A stretch of 64,000 nucleotides of DNA from JACKAQ01 sp965227145. Lineage in GTDB: Bacteria > Calditrichota > Calditrichia > RBG-13-44-9 > J075. The stretch is from the NCBI GenBank assembly GCA_965227145.1, contig OZ245730.1, positions 5,704,001 through 5,768,000 on the forward strand, written 5' to 3'. Under the pieces are notes generated by a model. The model was given only the letters and a program-made list of their open reading frames with translations, ran no database searches and was not told where the DNA came from. A program made the position numbers and the translations under genes. Position 1 is the stretch's first letter. Each line of letters starts with the position of its first letter. Below, piece after piece: positions 25,517 through 34,139 of this stretch.

Positions 25517-26902
25517 TTAACGCTGTTCGATCACGCGTAAATCCCGCCATTTGCCCTGTTTGAATCGCCACAGAAATGCAAAACACAGGCTGCATACATA
25601 GCCGGTAACGCTGGACCAGAGCGTGTAAATGCCGCCATCAAACACATAAATTCCCAAATACGACGGCAGCAACAGCACAACCCACGACAGCCCAAAACTG
25701 GCGATCGCCACAAAACGGGTATCGCCCGCGCCTTTGATGGCACCGGAAAACACCATATTTCCGGCATCGAACAGGCAGTAAAACGCCACAAATCGCAGCA
25801 AAACTTCCGTGAGCGCGGCAATTTCGTTGAACTCTGCCGGATCTGCCTGCGCCGCAAACGGCCACAAAAATAGCTTCGGCACCAGAAAATAGCCGATGCC
25901 CAGCACCGTAAAAAACGTAAATCCGAGATGAAACGCCGACCAGGTTGCTTTTTCGGCCAGATCCGGGCGGTTATCGCCGAGGTGCTGCCCGACGAGAATG
26001 GAAACGCCCATCGACAGCCCGAACATCGGCAAAAACGCTAACATGCTGATGTTGAAAGCGATGTTGCTGGCTGCCAGCGGCACCAACCCCAGATTCCCCA
26101 CAAAAAAGATAAAAATCGTAAATGCGAACACTTCCAGCACAAACTGCATGCCGTTGGGAACGCCAAAACGCATCAGCCGCCGGAAGAGCGTGGAATCGAA
26201 CCGCCAGCCGCGAAGCGTGGCATATTCTTGATCGTATCGCCGCCGGAGCATCAGCGCGAGAAACAGTCCCGCGGTAAAAATTGTGCCGATAACCGTTGCC
26301 CACCCGGCACCGGCGATGCCCATTTCCGGGAAAAACCCGATGCCAAAAATCATAAAATAGTCCAGCACCAGATTCACAAATGTTCCGGCGAAATTCACCC
26401 ACATCACCAGCCAGGTTTTGCCCAATCCCGAAAAAAATCCGGATGCGGCGTTGGCGATTACCGCAAACGGCCCGCCGAACAGCAACACCTGAAAATAGAT
26501 GGCTTCCAGCCGCGCAACTTCCGGCGAATGCCCGAAAAGCGCAAACAATTCCGGTGCGATAAAATAAAACGGAGCGATCGCAAACGCTGTCACGATTGCC
26601 AGATAAATGCCCTGCCACACCGCCGGACCGATTCGTTCGGTTTGTTTCGCGCCAAAATATTGCGCCACAAATGTGCTCACATACATCGCGATGCCGAAAA
26701 ACAGGCTCATCAACGTCCAGTTGGCCATGCCTGCGGGCATGGACGCGGCAATCGCCTCCGGTGAATACCAGGTGAGAAATATGCGATCCACAAATTGCTG
26801 TAAACTCCACGAACTGGTGCTCAAAATCAGCGGCAGCGATAATTTCAGCACGGCTGCGTAGCCGCTTTCGGCTTTCCAGCGTTGTTTTATTGCATCGATC
26901 AT
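25517..26902 (-). CDS. MATE family efflux transporter
   Basis: Multidrug and toxin extrusion transporter, an inner-membrane antiporter driven by H+ or Na+ that exports cationic drugs or metabolites. About 12 hydrophobic segments are visible in two similar halves, with family motifs such as LILSTSSWSLQQFVDRIFL near the start and GFFSGLGKTWLVM in the middle. ATG at 26902 follows GGAAATCAA and gives 461 residues, the usual length; the open frame continues 297 bp upstream, but that part has no family similarity and overlaps the start of the divergent gene. Substrate unknown. Confidence 0.9.
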   Translation of the reverse strand: MIDAIKQRWKAESGYAAVLKLSLPLILSTSSWSLQQFVDRIFLTWYSPEAIAASMPAGMANWTLMSLFFGIAMYVSTFVAQYFGAKQTERIGPAVWQGIYLAIVTAFAIAPFYFIAPELFALFGHSPEVARLEAIYFQVLLFGGPFAVIANAASGFFSGLGKTWLVMWVNFAGTFVNLVLDYFMIFGIGFFPEMGIAGAGWATVIGTIFTAGLFLALMLRRRYDQEYATLRGWRFDSTLFRRLMRFGVPNGMQFVLEVFAFTIFIFFVGNLGLVPLAASNIAFNISMLAFLPMFGLSMGVSILVGQHLGDNRPDLAEKATWSAFHLGFTFFTVLGIGYFLVPKLFLWPFAAQADPAEFNEIAALTEVLLRFVAFYCLFDAGNMVFSGAIKGAGDTRFVAIASFGLSWVVLLLPSYLGIYVFDGGIYTLWSSVTGYVCSLCFAFLWRFKQGKWRDLRVIEQR

Positions 26903-27064
26903 TTGATTTCCAATTCCGTAACGGGCATCATCGCCCGATTTTGAGGTTCGAATATAACACGGTGCTTCCGGCATTTCGTTGCCAAAAAAATATTCCGGAA
27001 ATTTGGATGTTTGCACAAAAATCCGTATTCTTTCCCGCTTACCAAAAAAATACCGGAGAAATTT

Positions 27065-28993
27065 ATGGGGCTGACGGGTCTGCTCCTGCTCATCCTTTTG
27101 GGGATGAATTTGCCAATATTGGCACAAAATGAGGTGGATATTTCCGATCTGCTGGAAGGGCTGGAAAGCGAATCCATCGGGCAGACGGATTTTTGGCAAA
27201 TTTTACAGGATTTGCAGGATCATCCGCTGAACGTGAACACCGCGACCGCGCAGGAATTGCTGCGGATTCCCTTTATTTCCGAATCCGTAGCCCGAGAAAT
27301 GGTGCGATATCGCCGCGAAAACGGCAAATTTGCGGATGCCGCCGCGCTGCTGGCCGTCAGCGGCGTGACGGATGAACTGCTCGCAGCGATTGTGCCATAC
27401 ATCCGCTTTCGCAACGAACGGCAACTGCCGGCAGTGGATTATCGCACCCAAACCGGCGGATTTTTGCACGAACGGCGCGGCGATGTTGAAGGGCAATACA
27501 CCGGACGTTGGCAACTTTATCAGCGATTGCGCTGGCGCCCGACGCCGGATGTGCTGGCCACGGCGATCTGGGAAAAGGATGCGGGCGAAGCCAATTGGTC
27601 GGATTTCGGCGCGTTTTCGCTCGGCTACGATTGGCGGAAAGCGCGCTCGTATCTCATTTTGGGCGATTACAATATCGAAACCGGGCAGCGGCTGGTGTTC
27701 AGCGGCGCATACGGCACGCCGTTGATCGCCAACAGTTTTCTGCCCTATCGCAACGCGATGTTCCGTTTTCGCCCCAAAAGCGCGGTCGATGAAAACGCCT
27801 TTCTGCGCGGGGCGATGTGGGCATATGCTCCCACCGAAACGCTCAACCTGTTGCTGTTTTATTCCAACCACAATCTGGATGCGAACATTGACGGCGAAAC
27901 CGTTCGCTCGATTTACAACAGCGGATTGCACCGAACGGAAACCGAGCTGGCAAAACGGGATCTTCTCGGCGAAAAAGTGTTCGGTGGTGTGATGCAAGTT
28001 CAATTTAAACAATGGATTGCGGGATTGCAGGCGAGCCGCTTCGATTATTCGCTGCAGGTTGAACGACCGTTTACACGTCCGCGCGATGCGTTCAATTATC
28101 TCAGCGGATTTTGGCAGACGGGCGGCGATTTGCTGCAATCGGGCGGCGAAATTGCGCTGCTCAACGGCAAATTTCCGGCGATCCAGCAATCGATGTTGCT
28201 GCATTTACCGGATTCGCGATTGAGCTACGGCGCGGCGGTCTATTATTTTCACCCGGAATATTGGGCGAATCACGGGCGTGCGTTGGGGAAAATCAGCGAA
28301 TCGCCGGAAAACGGCGTGGGCATTTCCATGAACGCATCGCTGAAACTGGCGGAAAAAACGCGGCTGGCGGCGTACGCGTGGCTCAATCGCGATGCCCGCG
28401 ATGTTGAGGAATTCCCGCAATTGAAACAGGTGCAGCAAATTCTGTTCACCCAACGATTTGCGAAATCGGAATTGCTGCTGCGTTACACCCGGCGCTCCGG
28501 CGAACGCAGCGGCGAAAATGCGTCCGGTATCCGCATTCCGCTGGCGATCCGTTCGCACACCTGGCGGATTCAATTGCGCAGCAAAATGTCGCCGAAAGTG
28601 CAGCTCACCCAGCGCGCGGAAATCAGCAAGGGCGCAACGGTTTCCGGCGTTGGGCGCGATTACGGTTTTGCGTTGTATTCGGATGTCAGCTATCGCCCCA
28701 ACGCAAATGTTTCCCTTCAGGGGCGCTGGACGGTGTTCGACGTGCCGGATTTTGAGTATCGACTTTACGAATTTGAAACGGATTTGCCCGGCTCGTTCCG
28801 CAATATTTTACTGAACGATCGCGGCTACAAATGGTTTGTGCTGGCGGGTTACGAGGTGTGGGGCAGTTGGCGGTTTTCCGTAAAATATCAGGAAATGATT
28901 TACCCGGATTTGGAAACGCTGAGCAGCGGTTTGGATGAGATTTTGGGCAACCGCAAACGCACTTTGCGGCTGCAATTGCAGGTCACCTATTAA
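27065..28993 (+). CDS. helix-hairpin-helix outer-membrane barrel protein
   Basis: A 642-residue exported protein. A signal peptide (GLTGLLLLILLGMNLPILAQ) is followed by two ComEA-like helix-hairpin-helix units (about 45-105; LNVNTATAQELLRIPFIS and FADAAALLAVSGVTDELLAA) and then a long region of alternating hydrophobic strands ending in an aromatic terminal strand (LQLQVTY), as in outer-membrane beta-barrels. Proteins of this build are frequent in FCB phyla and have no firm role; the HhH part suggests DNA binding or uptake. ATG at 27065 is preceded by GGAGAAATTT. An upstream in-frame ATG would add a charged stretch before the signal peptide. Confidence 0.8.
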   Translation: MGLTGLLLLILLGMNLPILAQNEVDISDLLEGLESESIGQTDFWQILQDLQDHPLNVNTATAQELLRIPFISESVAREMVRYRRENGKFADAAALLAVSGVTDELLAAIVPYIRFRNERQLPAVDYRTQTGGFLHERRGDVEGQYTGRWQLYQRLRWRPTPDVLATAIWEKDAGEANWSDFGAFSLGYDWRKARSYLILGDYNIETGQRLVFSGAYGTPLIANSFLPYRNAMFRFRPKSAVDENAFLRGAMWAYAPTETLNLLLFYSNHNLDANIDGETVRSIYNSGLHRTETELAKRDLLGEKVFGGVMQVQFKQWIAGLQASRFDYSLQVERPFTRPRDAFNYLSGFWQTGGDLLQSGGEIALLNGKFPAIQQSMLLHLPDSRLSYGAAVYYFHPEYWANHGRALGKISESPENGVGISMNASLKLAEKTRLAAYAWLNRDARDVEEFPQLKQVQQILFTQRFAKSELLLRYTRRSGERSGENASGIRIPLAIRSHTWRIQLRSKMSPKVQLTQRAEISKGATVSGVGRDYGFALYSDVSYRPNANVSLQGRWTVFDVPDFEYRLYEFETDLPGSFRNILLNDRGYKWFVLAGYEVWGSWRFSVKYQEMIYPDLETLSSGLDEILGNRKRTLRLQLQVTY

Positions 28994-28997
28994 TAAA

Positions 28998-29079
28998 GGA
29001 AAAAGGAAAAAGGAAAAAGGAAAAAGGAAAAAGGAAAAAGGAAAAAGGAAAAAGGAAAAAGGAAAAAGGAAAAAGGAAA
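28998..29079 (+). repeat. tandem heptamer array (GGAAAAA), 11 full copies
   Basis: Eleven perfect GGAAAAA units and a partial twelfth, starting 5 bp after the stop of the helix-hairpin-helix gene. It has no palindrome and does not look like a terminator. Such perfect arrays change copy number easily and would make a strain marker. Confidence 0.95.
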
Positions 29080-29125
29080 TTGTCATTCGTGCGCAGGCAG
29101 GAATCTCCCAAAATATTCGCAAAGC

Positions 29126-29599
29126 CTATTTCACCGGAATCCAGATTTCCTCCTCGGAATCCGGGTGATCGTTTTTGTATTTCTCACCCAACACTTCAAA
29201 ATGCGGGCGGTCATCCAGCGAATATTTTGAATTCGGCAGCCACACCCCGAAAATATATTGAAATGTTTGCGGTGCAGTCGCGGCTGCGCCTTTGTGGAAA
29301 AACACCGCATACAGCCCGTCCGGCAGCGTAAACGGTTCCATTTCTGCGGGAATATTGTCGAAATCCGCAACTTCTACCGCCGCCCATTTTTTGAATATCG
29401 TGTCCGGTGCGAAGTTTGCAAATGTAGAAAAATCAAATAGTTGCATGGAATAAAATTCGCTGCCGATGCGGTTGGTGATCTCGTTACGCCGGGGCATGAA
29501 CCGCTGCCAGAGTTGCCGCGTTTGGTTGTCAGCCAGCGACATGGTTGTGTGCATCCCGACGAGTTTTTTTTCGGCGAGCGTTTCTATTCTGGGTTCCAT
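29126..29599 (-). CDS. GyrI-like / AraC effector-binding domain protein
   Basis: A 157-residue free-standing GyrI-like small-molecule-binding domain (SOUL/GyrI fold). Typical features are the opening strand IETLAEKKLVGMHTTMSL, the central YSMQLFD, DFDNIPAEMEPFTLPDGLYAVFFHKG and the closing DRPHFEVLGEKY...EIWIPV. Such domains occur as regulators of multidrug response, as gyrase inhibitors or as small hydrolases; no DNA-binding part is attached. ATG at 29599 follows AAGGAAATCAAAT. It lies downstream of the Doc toxin on the same strand with 11 bp between, so it could be read from the same transcript. Confidence 0.85.
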   Translation of the reverse strand: MEPRIETLAEKKLVGMHTTMSLADNQTRQLWQRFMPRRNEITNRIGSEFYSMQLFDFSTFANFAPDTIFKKWAAVEVADFDNIPAEMEPFTLPDGLYAVFFHKGAAATAPQTFQYIFGVWLPNSKYSLDDRPHFEVLGEKYKNDHPDSEEEIWIPVK

Positions 29600-29610
29600 A
29601 TTTGATTTCC

Positions 29611-30003
29611 TTATTGCTTTAACGGTTTGGAATAGATTTCCAAAAATTTGGTCAGTTCCTGTTTCGACAGCTCACCGTTCGCGATGGACATGATGAGCAG
29701 ATACATCTGTTTTTCATCGGCAATAATTTCGTAACCATTGACGTGGAGGAAAGTGACCATCGCAACCAGCGAAATGCGTTTGTTGCCATCAATAAACGGG
29801 TGATTGCAGCAGAGGTGAAAACCGTATGCCGCAGCTTTCTCGAAGATGGATTTATGCAATTCAACGCCATCGAATGTTGCTTCCGGTTGTGCAATTGCGG
29901 AATTGAGTAGTTTTTCATCGCGGATTCCCGCACTGCCGCCGTATTTTGCGATCAAATCCCGGTGAAAATGAAAAACAATATCTCTCGTCAGATATTTGAT
30001 CAT
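29611..30003 (-). CDS. doc: Doc-type Fic toxin
   Basis: A 130-residue death-on-curing protein. The Fic active-site motif reads HPFIDGNKR (about residues 68-76), with the catalytic His, the Asp and the phosphate-binding GNKR. Doc toxins phosphorylate EF-Tu and stop translation; Fic relatives with FxDGNKR can be AMP transferases, so the exact transfer is open. The start ATG overlaps the stop of the upstream AbrB-type gene (ATGA), which couples their translation. Doc is often paired with a Phd antitoxin; here the partner is AbrB/MazE-like, which also occurs. Confidence 0.9.
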   Translation of the reverse strand: MIKYLTRDIVFHFHRDLIAKYGGSAGIRDEKLLNSAIAQPEATFDGVELHKSIFEKAAAYGFHLCCNHPFIDGNKRISLVAMVTFLHVNGYEIIADEKQMYLLIMSIANGELSKQELTKFLEIYSKPLKQ

Positions 30004-30224
30004 TTGGCGAGCTGTTTAAGGGCATTTTTATATTTGGTGTTGGCTTTTCGATACGCCGCTGCCCAATCGGCAAAATCAGGATCGTTCGCCAGCAGTTTAA
30101 TACCGTCTTTTTCTTCGAGAACTTCGAGCGTATCACCTGCTTTCAAATTCAATTCCGCGATGATGTTTTTGGGTAAAATAATCCCGATACTGTTCCCGAT
30201 TTTTCTCAATTTGATTGAAGCCAT
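30000..30224 (-). CDS. AbrB/SpoVT-type antitoxin
   Basis: A 74-residue antitoxin. The swapped-hairpin DNA-binding domain is visible in the first half (SIKLRKIGNSIGIILPKNII, LNLKAGDTLEVLEEKDGI), followed by a helical tail (DWAAAYRKANTKYKNALKQLAK) likely to bind the toxin. ATG at 30224 follows GAGGAAAAC; the open frame continues upstream, but that part covers the operator. It overlaps the doc gene by 4 bp. Confidence 0.88.
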   Translation of the reverse strand: MASIKLRKIGNSIGIILPKNIIAELNLKAGDTLEVLEEKDGIKLLANDPDFADWAAAYRKANTKYKNALKQLAK

Positions 30225-30248
30225 GTTTTCCTCGTAATATGTTCTATC

Positions 30249-30262
30249 AATGTTATAACATT
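30249..30262. promoter_or_regulatory. operator palindrome before the AbrB-doc pair
   Basis: Perfect 14-bp palindrome AATGTTATAACATT, 25 bp before the antitoxin start. On the minus strand its centre contains a -10-like TATAAC with TTGATT 19 bp upstream. A half-site (TAGAACAT) follows. It is well placed for autorepression by the antitoxin. Confidence 0.6.
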
Positions 30263-30288
30263 TTTGGGGAAAATGCAATCAATTTGGC

Positions 30289-31686
30289 TCACTTCGGTTT
30301 GCGATAAGCATGGTGCTGCCGCCGCCGTTGGTTGGTGAAATGCTCGCCGGTGCCTTTGGCAATCAGCTCGTAAAGCATCGCGCGTTTGCCGGGTTGGGCG
30401 CGGAGCAATCTGCCGAGTCGCTGAACGTGTTCGCGAACGCTGCCGCTGCCGGAAACCACAATGCCGACGTTTGCCTCCGGCACATCCACGCCCTCGTTCA
30501 GCACTTTGGAAGTGACCAGCACCGGATAATCGCCGCTGCGAAACGCGTTCAAAAATGCTTCGCGCTCCTTCAATTTGGTGTGATGGGTGAGCACCGGCAG
30601 CAAAAATCGTTTGCCGATGGTGTACGCCATCTCGTTGTCCTGCGTAAAAATAATGATCCGGTCGCCGCGATGCCGTTGCAGCAAATCCCATATCGCCGCC
30701 AGTTTTGCGGACGCCGCCAAGCTGAGCTGCTTTTGAGCGAGATACGCCTTAAACGCCGCGCGTCCCGCAGGTGACTGGCTGGTTCGCCACAAAAAATAGT
30801 TCCAGCCGCGCGCCGATCCCATATTGATGTTTTCCTGTTTCAGGAAATCGAGGTATTGCTGGCGGGCGGATTGGTAGGCTTCCTGCTCCGCCGGTGTGAG
30901 GTCGAGTTCCAGCGTTTCCACATCGTACGGCGCGAGGGTTTCGCCTTCCAGATCGCGGATATTGGCGCGATAGCAAATGTTGCCGCAAATCTGGAACAGT
31001 CGCGATTCCCGCCCGTCGGTGCGTTCCGGCGTTGCGGTCAGCCCCAATCGGAAGGGTGCCAGCGAACTGATGGCGCAATACTGGTATTGCTCGCCGGGCA
31101 GGTGGTGGCACTCATCGAAAATCAGCAAACCGAAACGATTGCCTTTGCTTTCCACATGCAGCAATGCCGAATCATATGTCGCGACGGTCAGCGTTCCCGG
31201 CTCGTTGTAGCCGCCGCCGAGCAGCCCGATGTCCGTATCAAAATAGCGTTTGAGCACGGCGTACCATTGGTGCATCAAATCGATGGTGGGCACATGAATG
31301 AGCGTCGGACGCTCCGTTCGTTCAATGAGCATCACCGCCAGAATGGTTTTGCCCGCACCCGTGGGCAGGGTTACTACGCCGTGCGAACCAGCGTCCACCC
31401 ATGCTGCAAACGCTTCGGTTTGGTGCGGTCGCGCCACAATTTTTTCCTGCAGCGGCAGCGCTACCGGCGCGAAATTCCGGGCGTCATCGCGATAGTCCTG
31501 CTTGCTGTTGCGCAACGCCAGCACAATTTCCCGGTAGCGAAACGCCGGCGCCCGGAAGCTGCGCACCCGGGCATCCCACCGGACTTCCGGCAGGTTTTCC
31601 GCCACCGCTGCATCGAGGTGGCGCAGCAGCAGCGTGCCTTTGTCGAACAGCAGTTGGGGCGTATTTTTTTCGGGTGATTGTTTCAT
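30289..31686 (-). CDS. XPB/Ssl2-type DNA helicase
   Basis: Superfamily 2 helicase. An N-terminal domain (about residues 8-80; LLFDKGTLLLRHL, WDARVRSFRAPAFRYREI) resembles the damage-recognition domain of archaeal XPB. Motifs: TGAGKT (Walker A), DECHH (motif II), GLTATPERTDG (motif III), and RLGRLLR (motif VI). XPB unwinds DNA in transcription and nucleotide excision repair; bacterial copies have uncertain roles. Several in-frame ATG codons exist (31779, 31734, 31686). The last is chosen because an AGG lies 8 bp upstream and the conserved region starts soon after. The usual archaeal nuclease partner Bax1 is not visible. It sits inside a toxin-antitoxin-rich stretch. Confidence 0.85.
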   Translation of the reverse strand: MKQSPEKNTPQLLFDKGTLLLRHLDAAVAENLPEVRWDARVRSFRAPAFRYREIVLALRNSKQDYRDDARNFAPVALPLQEKIVARPHQTEAFAAWVDAGSHGVVTLPTGAGKTILAVMLIERTERPTLIHVPTIDLMHQWYAVLKRYFDTDIGLLGGGYNEPGTLTVATYDSALLHVESKGNRFGLLIFDECHHLPGEQYQYCAISSLAPFRLGLTATPERTDGRESRLFQICGNICYRANIRDLEGETLAPYDVETLELDLTPAEQEAYQSARQQYLDFLKQENINMGSARGWNYFLWRTSQSPAGRAAFKAYLAQKQLSLAASAKLAAIWDLLQRHRGDRIIIFTQDNEMAYTIGKRFLLPVLTHHTKLKEREAFLNAFRSGDYPVLVTSKVLNEGVDVPEANVGIVVSGSGSVREHVQRLGRLLRAQPGKRAMLYELIAKGTGEHFTNQRRRQHHAYRKPK

Positions 31687-31788
31687 TTTTGCAGCCTGTT
31701 TAGCGGGTATTTTATCGAACGGGAATATATCCATTGCGTTGCGGAGATGCAAATTTTCTGATTCGCTATGTAGATGCAATTCATTATT

Positions 31789-31812
31789 AGAGGCAATTCA
31801 TGAATTGCCTCT
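31789..31812. repeat. 24-bp perfect palindrome
   Basis: Arms AGAGGCAATTCA/TGAATTGCCTCT with no loop, in the gap between the helicase and the lipoprotein gene. A partial copy of one arm (GATGCAATTCAT) lies 15 bp to the left. It could be a regulatory site or a REP-like element; no T-run follows. Confidence 0.65.
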
Positions 31813-31972
31813 ACTTAATACATAACATCGGTAATAATAAATTCTATTGATATTTTGAATTACGTGTGATAAAATCAAACTGTGATTGTGAAAACAATTG
31901 CAATTTCAGCCGGATACATCGGCTGTTGATGAGCCCCGCAACAGATTGATCAAGACATTTTTGGAGCGCCGA

Positions 31973-32335
31973 ATGATGCTGCGTTACCGATTTTTCCGCC
32001 GGTTTTCTTTCGTGATAGTTGTGATGCTGGTTTCCGCATGTCACACGGTGAAGAAAATCCCGCCGGAAAATCTCTGTGAGGACAAAGCCGTTTTGCTCAC
32101 CGTAACCACATTTGCAGGAGAGACATTTCAATTCAACCGCTTTCGAGTGAGCAACGATACGCTTTACGGGTATCAATCGAATTCGCTGGCGGAGAAAATC
32201 CATGTTCAGGAAATACAGACAGTTACCGCCAAAAAACCGAGTCCCGCGATTCCAATTGTATTCCTGTCCGCGATGGTTGGATTTTTTCTGTTCGGGTGGT
32301 ATCTGAAAAGTAGTATTGGTGGTTTGGGAAATTAA
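31973..32335 (+). CDS. small lipoprotein with C-terminal membrane helix
   Basis: About 120 residues, no recognised family. A basic start (MMLRYRFFRRF) and a hydrophobic stretch end in the lipobox LVSAC, so the mature protein is lipid-anchored. The middle (FAGETFQFNRFRVSNDTLYGYQS) is beta-rich, and a hydrophobic helix (IPIVFLSAMVGFFLFGWYL) lies near the end. GGAG lies 6 bp before the first of two adjacent ATG codons. Function unknown. Confidence 0.65.
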   Translation: MMLRYRFFRRFSFVIVVMLVSACHTVKKIPPENLCEDKAVLLTVTTFAGETFQFNRFRVSNDTLYGYQSNSLAEKIHVQEIQTVTAKKPSPAIPIVFLSAMVGFFLFGWYLKSSIGGLGN

Positions 32336-32374
32336 TTTGGCTGAAATATTTGAAGTGGATGCCGAGATGCGTTT

Positions 32375-32599
32375 TCAGGCAGCAAATTTCAAAATTTCCA
32401 CTTCGGCGCCTTTTTGTGCAGCTTCTTCAGCATATTTTAAAATTTTTCCGGAAATTTCTTCGGTGAGATAATATTCGCCGCAATTATCACAAATCTCTGC
32501 CGGGACTTCTTTAAAAATCACAATTGTTTTATCTCACTGAAGTGTTACTGTCGCAAAACCGGGTTTGGTATGTCCGTGTTTGCAAATGATGCAAGTCAT
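32375..32599 (-). pseudogene. MqsA/YgiT-type zinc-finger antitoxin broken by TGA
   Basis: A 75-codon frame encoding a recognisable YgiT-type antitoxin N-terminal domain: CIIC and CDNC zinc-binding pairs, then GEYYLTEEISGKILKYAEEA. Codon 22 (32534-32536) is TGA, in a place where family members usually carry a charged residue (VTL-x-RD), so a CGA-to-TGA change is the simplest explanation. The rest of the frame is intact, so the break looks recent. The start ATG has a good binding site (CAGGAGAGAACA). The toxin gene that normally precedes it is missing: only 65 bp separate it from the end of the methyltransferase gene. Confidence 0.8.
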
Positions 32600-32626
32600 T
32601 GTTCTCTCCTGATTTCCAGTGTTTCC

Positions 32627-32646
32627 GGAACGGTCGCGACCGTTCC
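32627..32646. repeat. 20-bp perfect palindrome, GAACGG/CCGTTC family
   Basis: GGAACGGTCG/CGACCGTTCC with no loop and no T-run, 18 bp beyond the end of the methyltransferase gene. It is related to the palindrome at 5341-5362. Confidence 0.6.
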
Positions 32647-32663
32647 CTGCAGGTGATGCAATA

Positions 32664-34139
32664 TTAATCGATATCCAGCCCGGCGTCGGAATCCGGGTTT
32701 TCGCTGATTTGCGGTTCCGCCAGCGAAAAGGGCCAATCGGCTTTGGGGAACTGGCTTTTCAATTGCCCTTTGTCCGCCACGCCGTAGCCGATCACGCTGC
32801 CGTTGTATTTCACGATGTATTGTCCGGGCAAATCTACCGAAATATCCAGCGGCTCGCGATTTACATATTTATCGAGCGTCGCCAGATCATCGATGTCCAC
32901 AATCATGCGGTTGGCAAATTGCCCGAGCAGTTGCACGCCGTTGGAATTCAGCTTGCAACCGCGGTCCATCGGCCGCGCCATCAGCATGCCGGTTTGCATC
33001 GGTCCGCCAAACACCGGAAAATCCTGCATTTCCTTGCTGGCAAAAATGATCTCGCTTTTCATTAAATAGACAAATTGTTTGAAAATTTTTTCTGGGATTT
33101 CAAAGTGCATCATCAAAAAATCGATGTATTTTTTCACCGGCGATGTTTTGTGATCGAGAAATGACACGTGGCGCGGCGGCTTTACTTTGTATGATTTCGG
33201 CGATTTGGTGCCGTCGGTTTTGCGCAAACAGGCGACGTAAAAGCCTTCTGTCACACGATCCACCGGATAAAACCGCACGGTTTTGTGCATGTCCGGGTGA
33301 TATGTTTCGCCCCGATATTCGGTCAGTCCCGGCCAGGTGCGCATGCCGTCGAGTCGGATGTCTTCCAGTTCCATCGGGAATTCGTTGAGCAGGAAATCCA
33401 CGTTCGCCTCGTTTTCCTGCGGTGCGACGGTGCAGGTGGAATAGACCAGCCGTCCGCCCGGTTTTAGCGATTTGACGGCGCTGACCAGCAAACTGCGCTG
33501 GATGCCCGCCAGACGGTCGCAATGTGATTCGCTCCACCAGCCGAGCACCTCGGGATTTTTGTGGAGCGTGCCCAAGCCGGAGCAGGCCGGATCGAGCAGT
33601 ACGCGGTCGAACTGCTCAAAAAACACGTTGCCAAACTGCTCGCCGCGCCATTTGTACACTTTTGTGTTGACGATGCTCATCCGTTCCAGATTTTTGCCGA
33701 GCGCCCGTAGCCGTTTCGGCACGATGTCGTTTGCCAAAATGACGCCGCTGTTTTGCATCAGCGAACCCATGAGGGTGGTTTTGGAGCCGGGCGCGGCGGA
33801 CATATCCAGCACCCATTCGCCGGGCTGCGGATCGAGCACCAGCGCCGGTACCATCGATGCAATATCCTGCACGTAAAAATGCCCCAGAAAATGCGACAAA
33901 CTTTTGCCGATCGGATACGGCTGGTATTTCATCCGGTAAATATCCGGGTGTTCGGTGGTTTGCTCGAATTCGAATCCCTGTTCGGCGAAAAGCTTTTTTT
34001 GCAGTTCGACATCGCCTTTCAGCGGATTAAAACGGATGTGGTGCGGCAGTTTGTTGCCGATTTGTTCGAAAACGAGCTGTTTATCCGCGCCCAAAAGCGT
34101 ATCGAACAGCGCGTTTATTTCCGGGGTAATTTCGGGCAT
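32664..34139 (-). CDS. RNA (cytosine-5) methyltransferase, RsmB/NOP2/Sun family
   Basis: SAM-dependent methyltransferase that makes 5-methylcytosine in rRNA or tRNA. The SAM-binding motif reads VLDMSAAPGSKTTLM (about residue 110), motif IV is LLDPACSGLGTLHKNPE and the catalytic Cys motif VI is VYSTCTVAPQENE (about 240). The last 150 residues form a separate domain like the C-terminal RNA-binding (PUA-like) part of RsmF/YebU-type enzymes, with KLNSNGVQLLGQ and IVKYNGSVIGYG. At 491 residues it is close to RsmF in length. Motif IV reads DPAC rather than the common DAPC; the catalytic Cys is kept. The exact target base cannot be told. Confidence 0.88.
   Translation of the reverse strand: MPEITPEINALFDTLLGADKQLVFEQIGNKLPHHIRFNPLKGDVELQKKLFAEQGFEFEQTTEHPDIYRMKYQPYPIGKSLSHFLGHFYVQDIASMVPALVLDPQPGEWVLDMSAAPGSKTTLMGSLMQNSGVILANDIVPKRLRALGKNLERMSIVNTKVYKWRGEQFGNVFFEQFDRVLLDPACSGLGTLHKNPEVLGWWSESHCDRLAGIQRSLLVSAVKSLKPGGRLVYSTCTVAPQENEANVDFLLNEFPMELEDIRLDGMRTWPGLTEYRGETYHPDMHKTVRFYPVDRVTEGFYVACLRKTDGTKSPKSYKVKPPRHVSFLDHKTSPVKKYIDFLMMHFEIPEKIFKQFVYLMKSEIIFASKEMQDFPVFGGPMQTGMLMARPMDRGCKLNSNGVQLLGQFANRMIVDIDDLATLDKYVNREPLDISVDLPGQYIVKYNGSVIGYGVADKGQLKSQFPKADWPFSLAEPQISENPDSDAGLDID

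Noticed and set aside
28998..29079. CRISPR array
   Set aside because: The unit is 7 bp without spacers and there are no cas genes.
32375..32599. TGA at codon 22 as selenocysteine
   Set aside because: Relatives carry no Cys at that place, and no convincing hairpin directly follows the codon.
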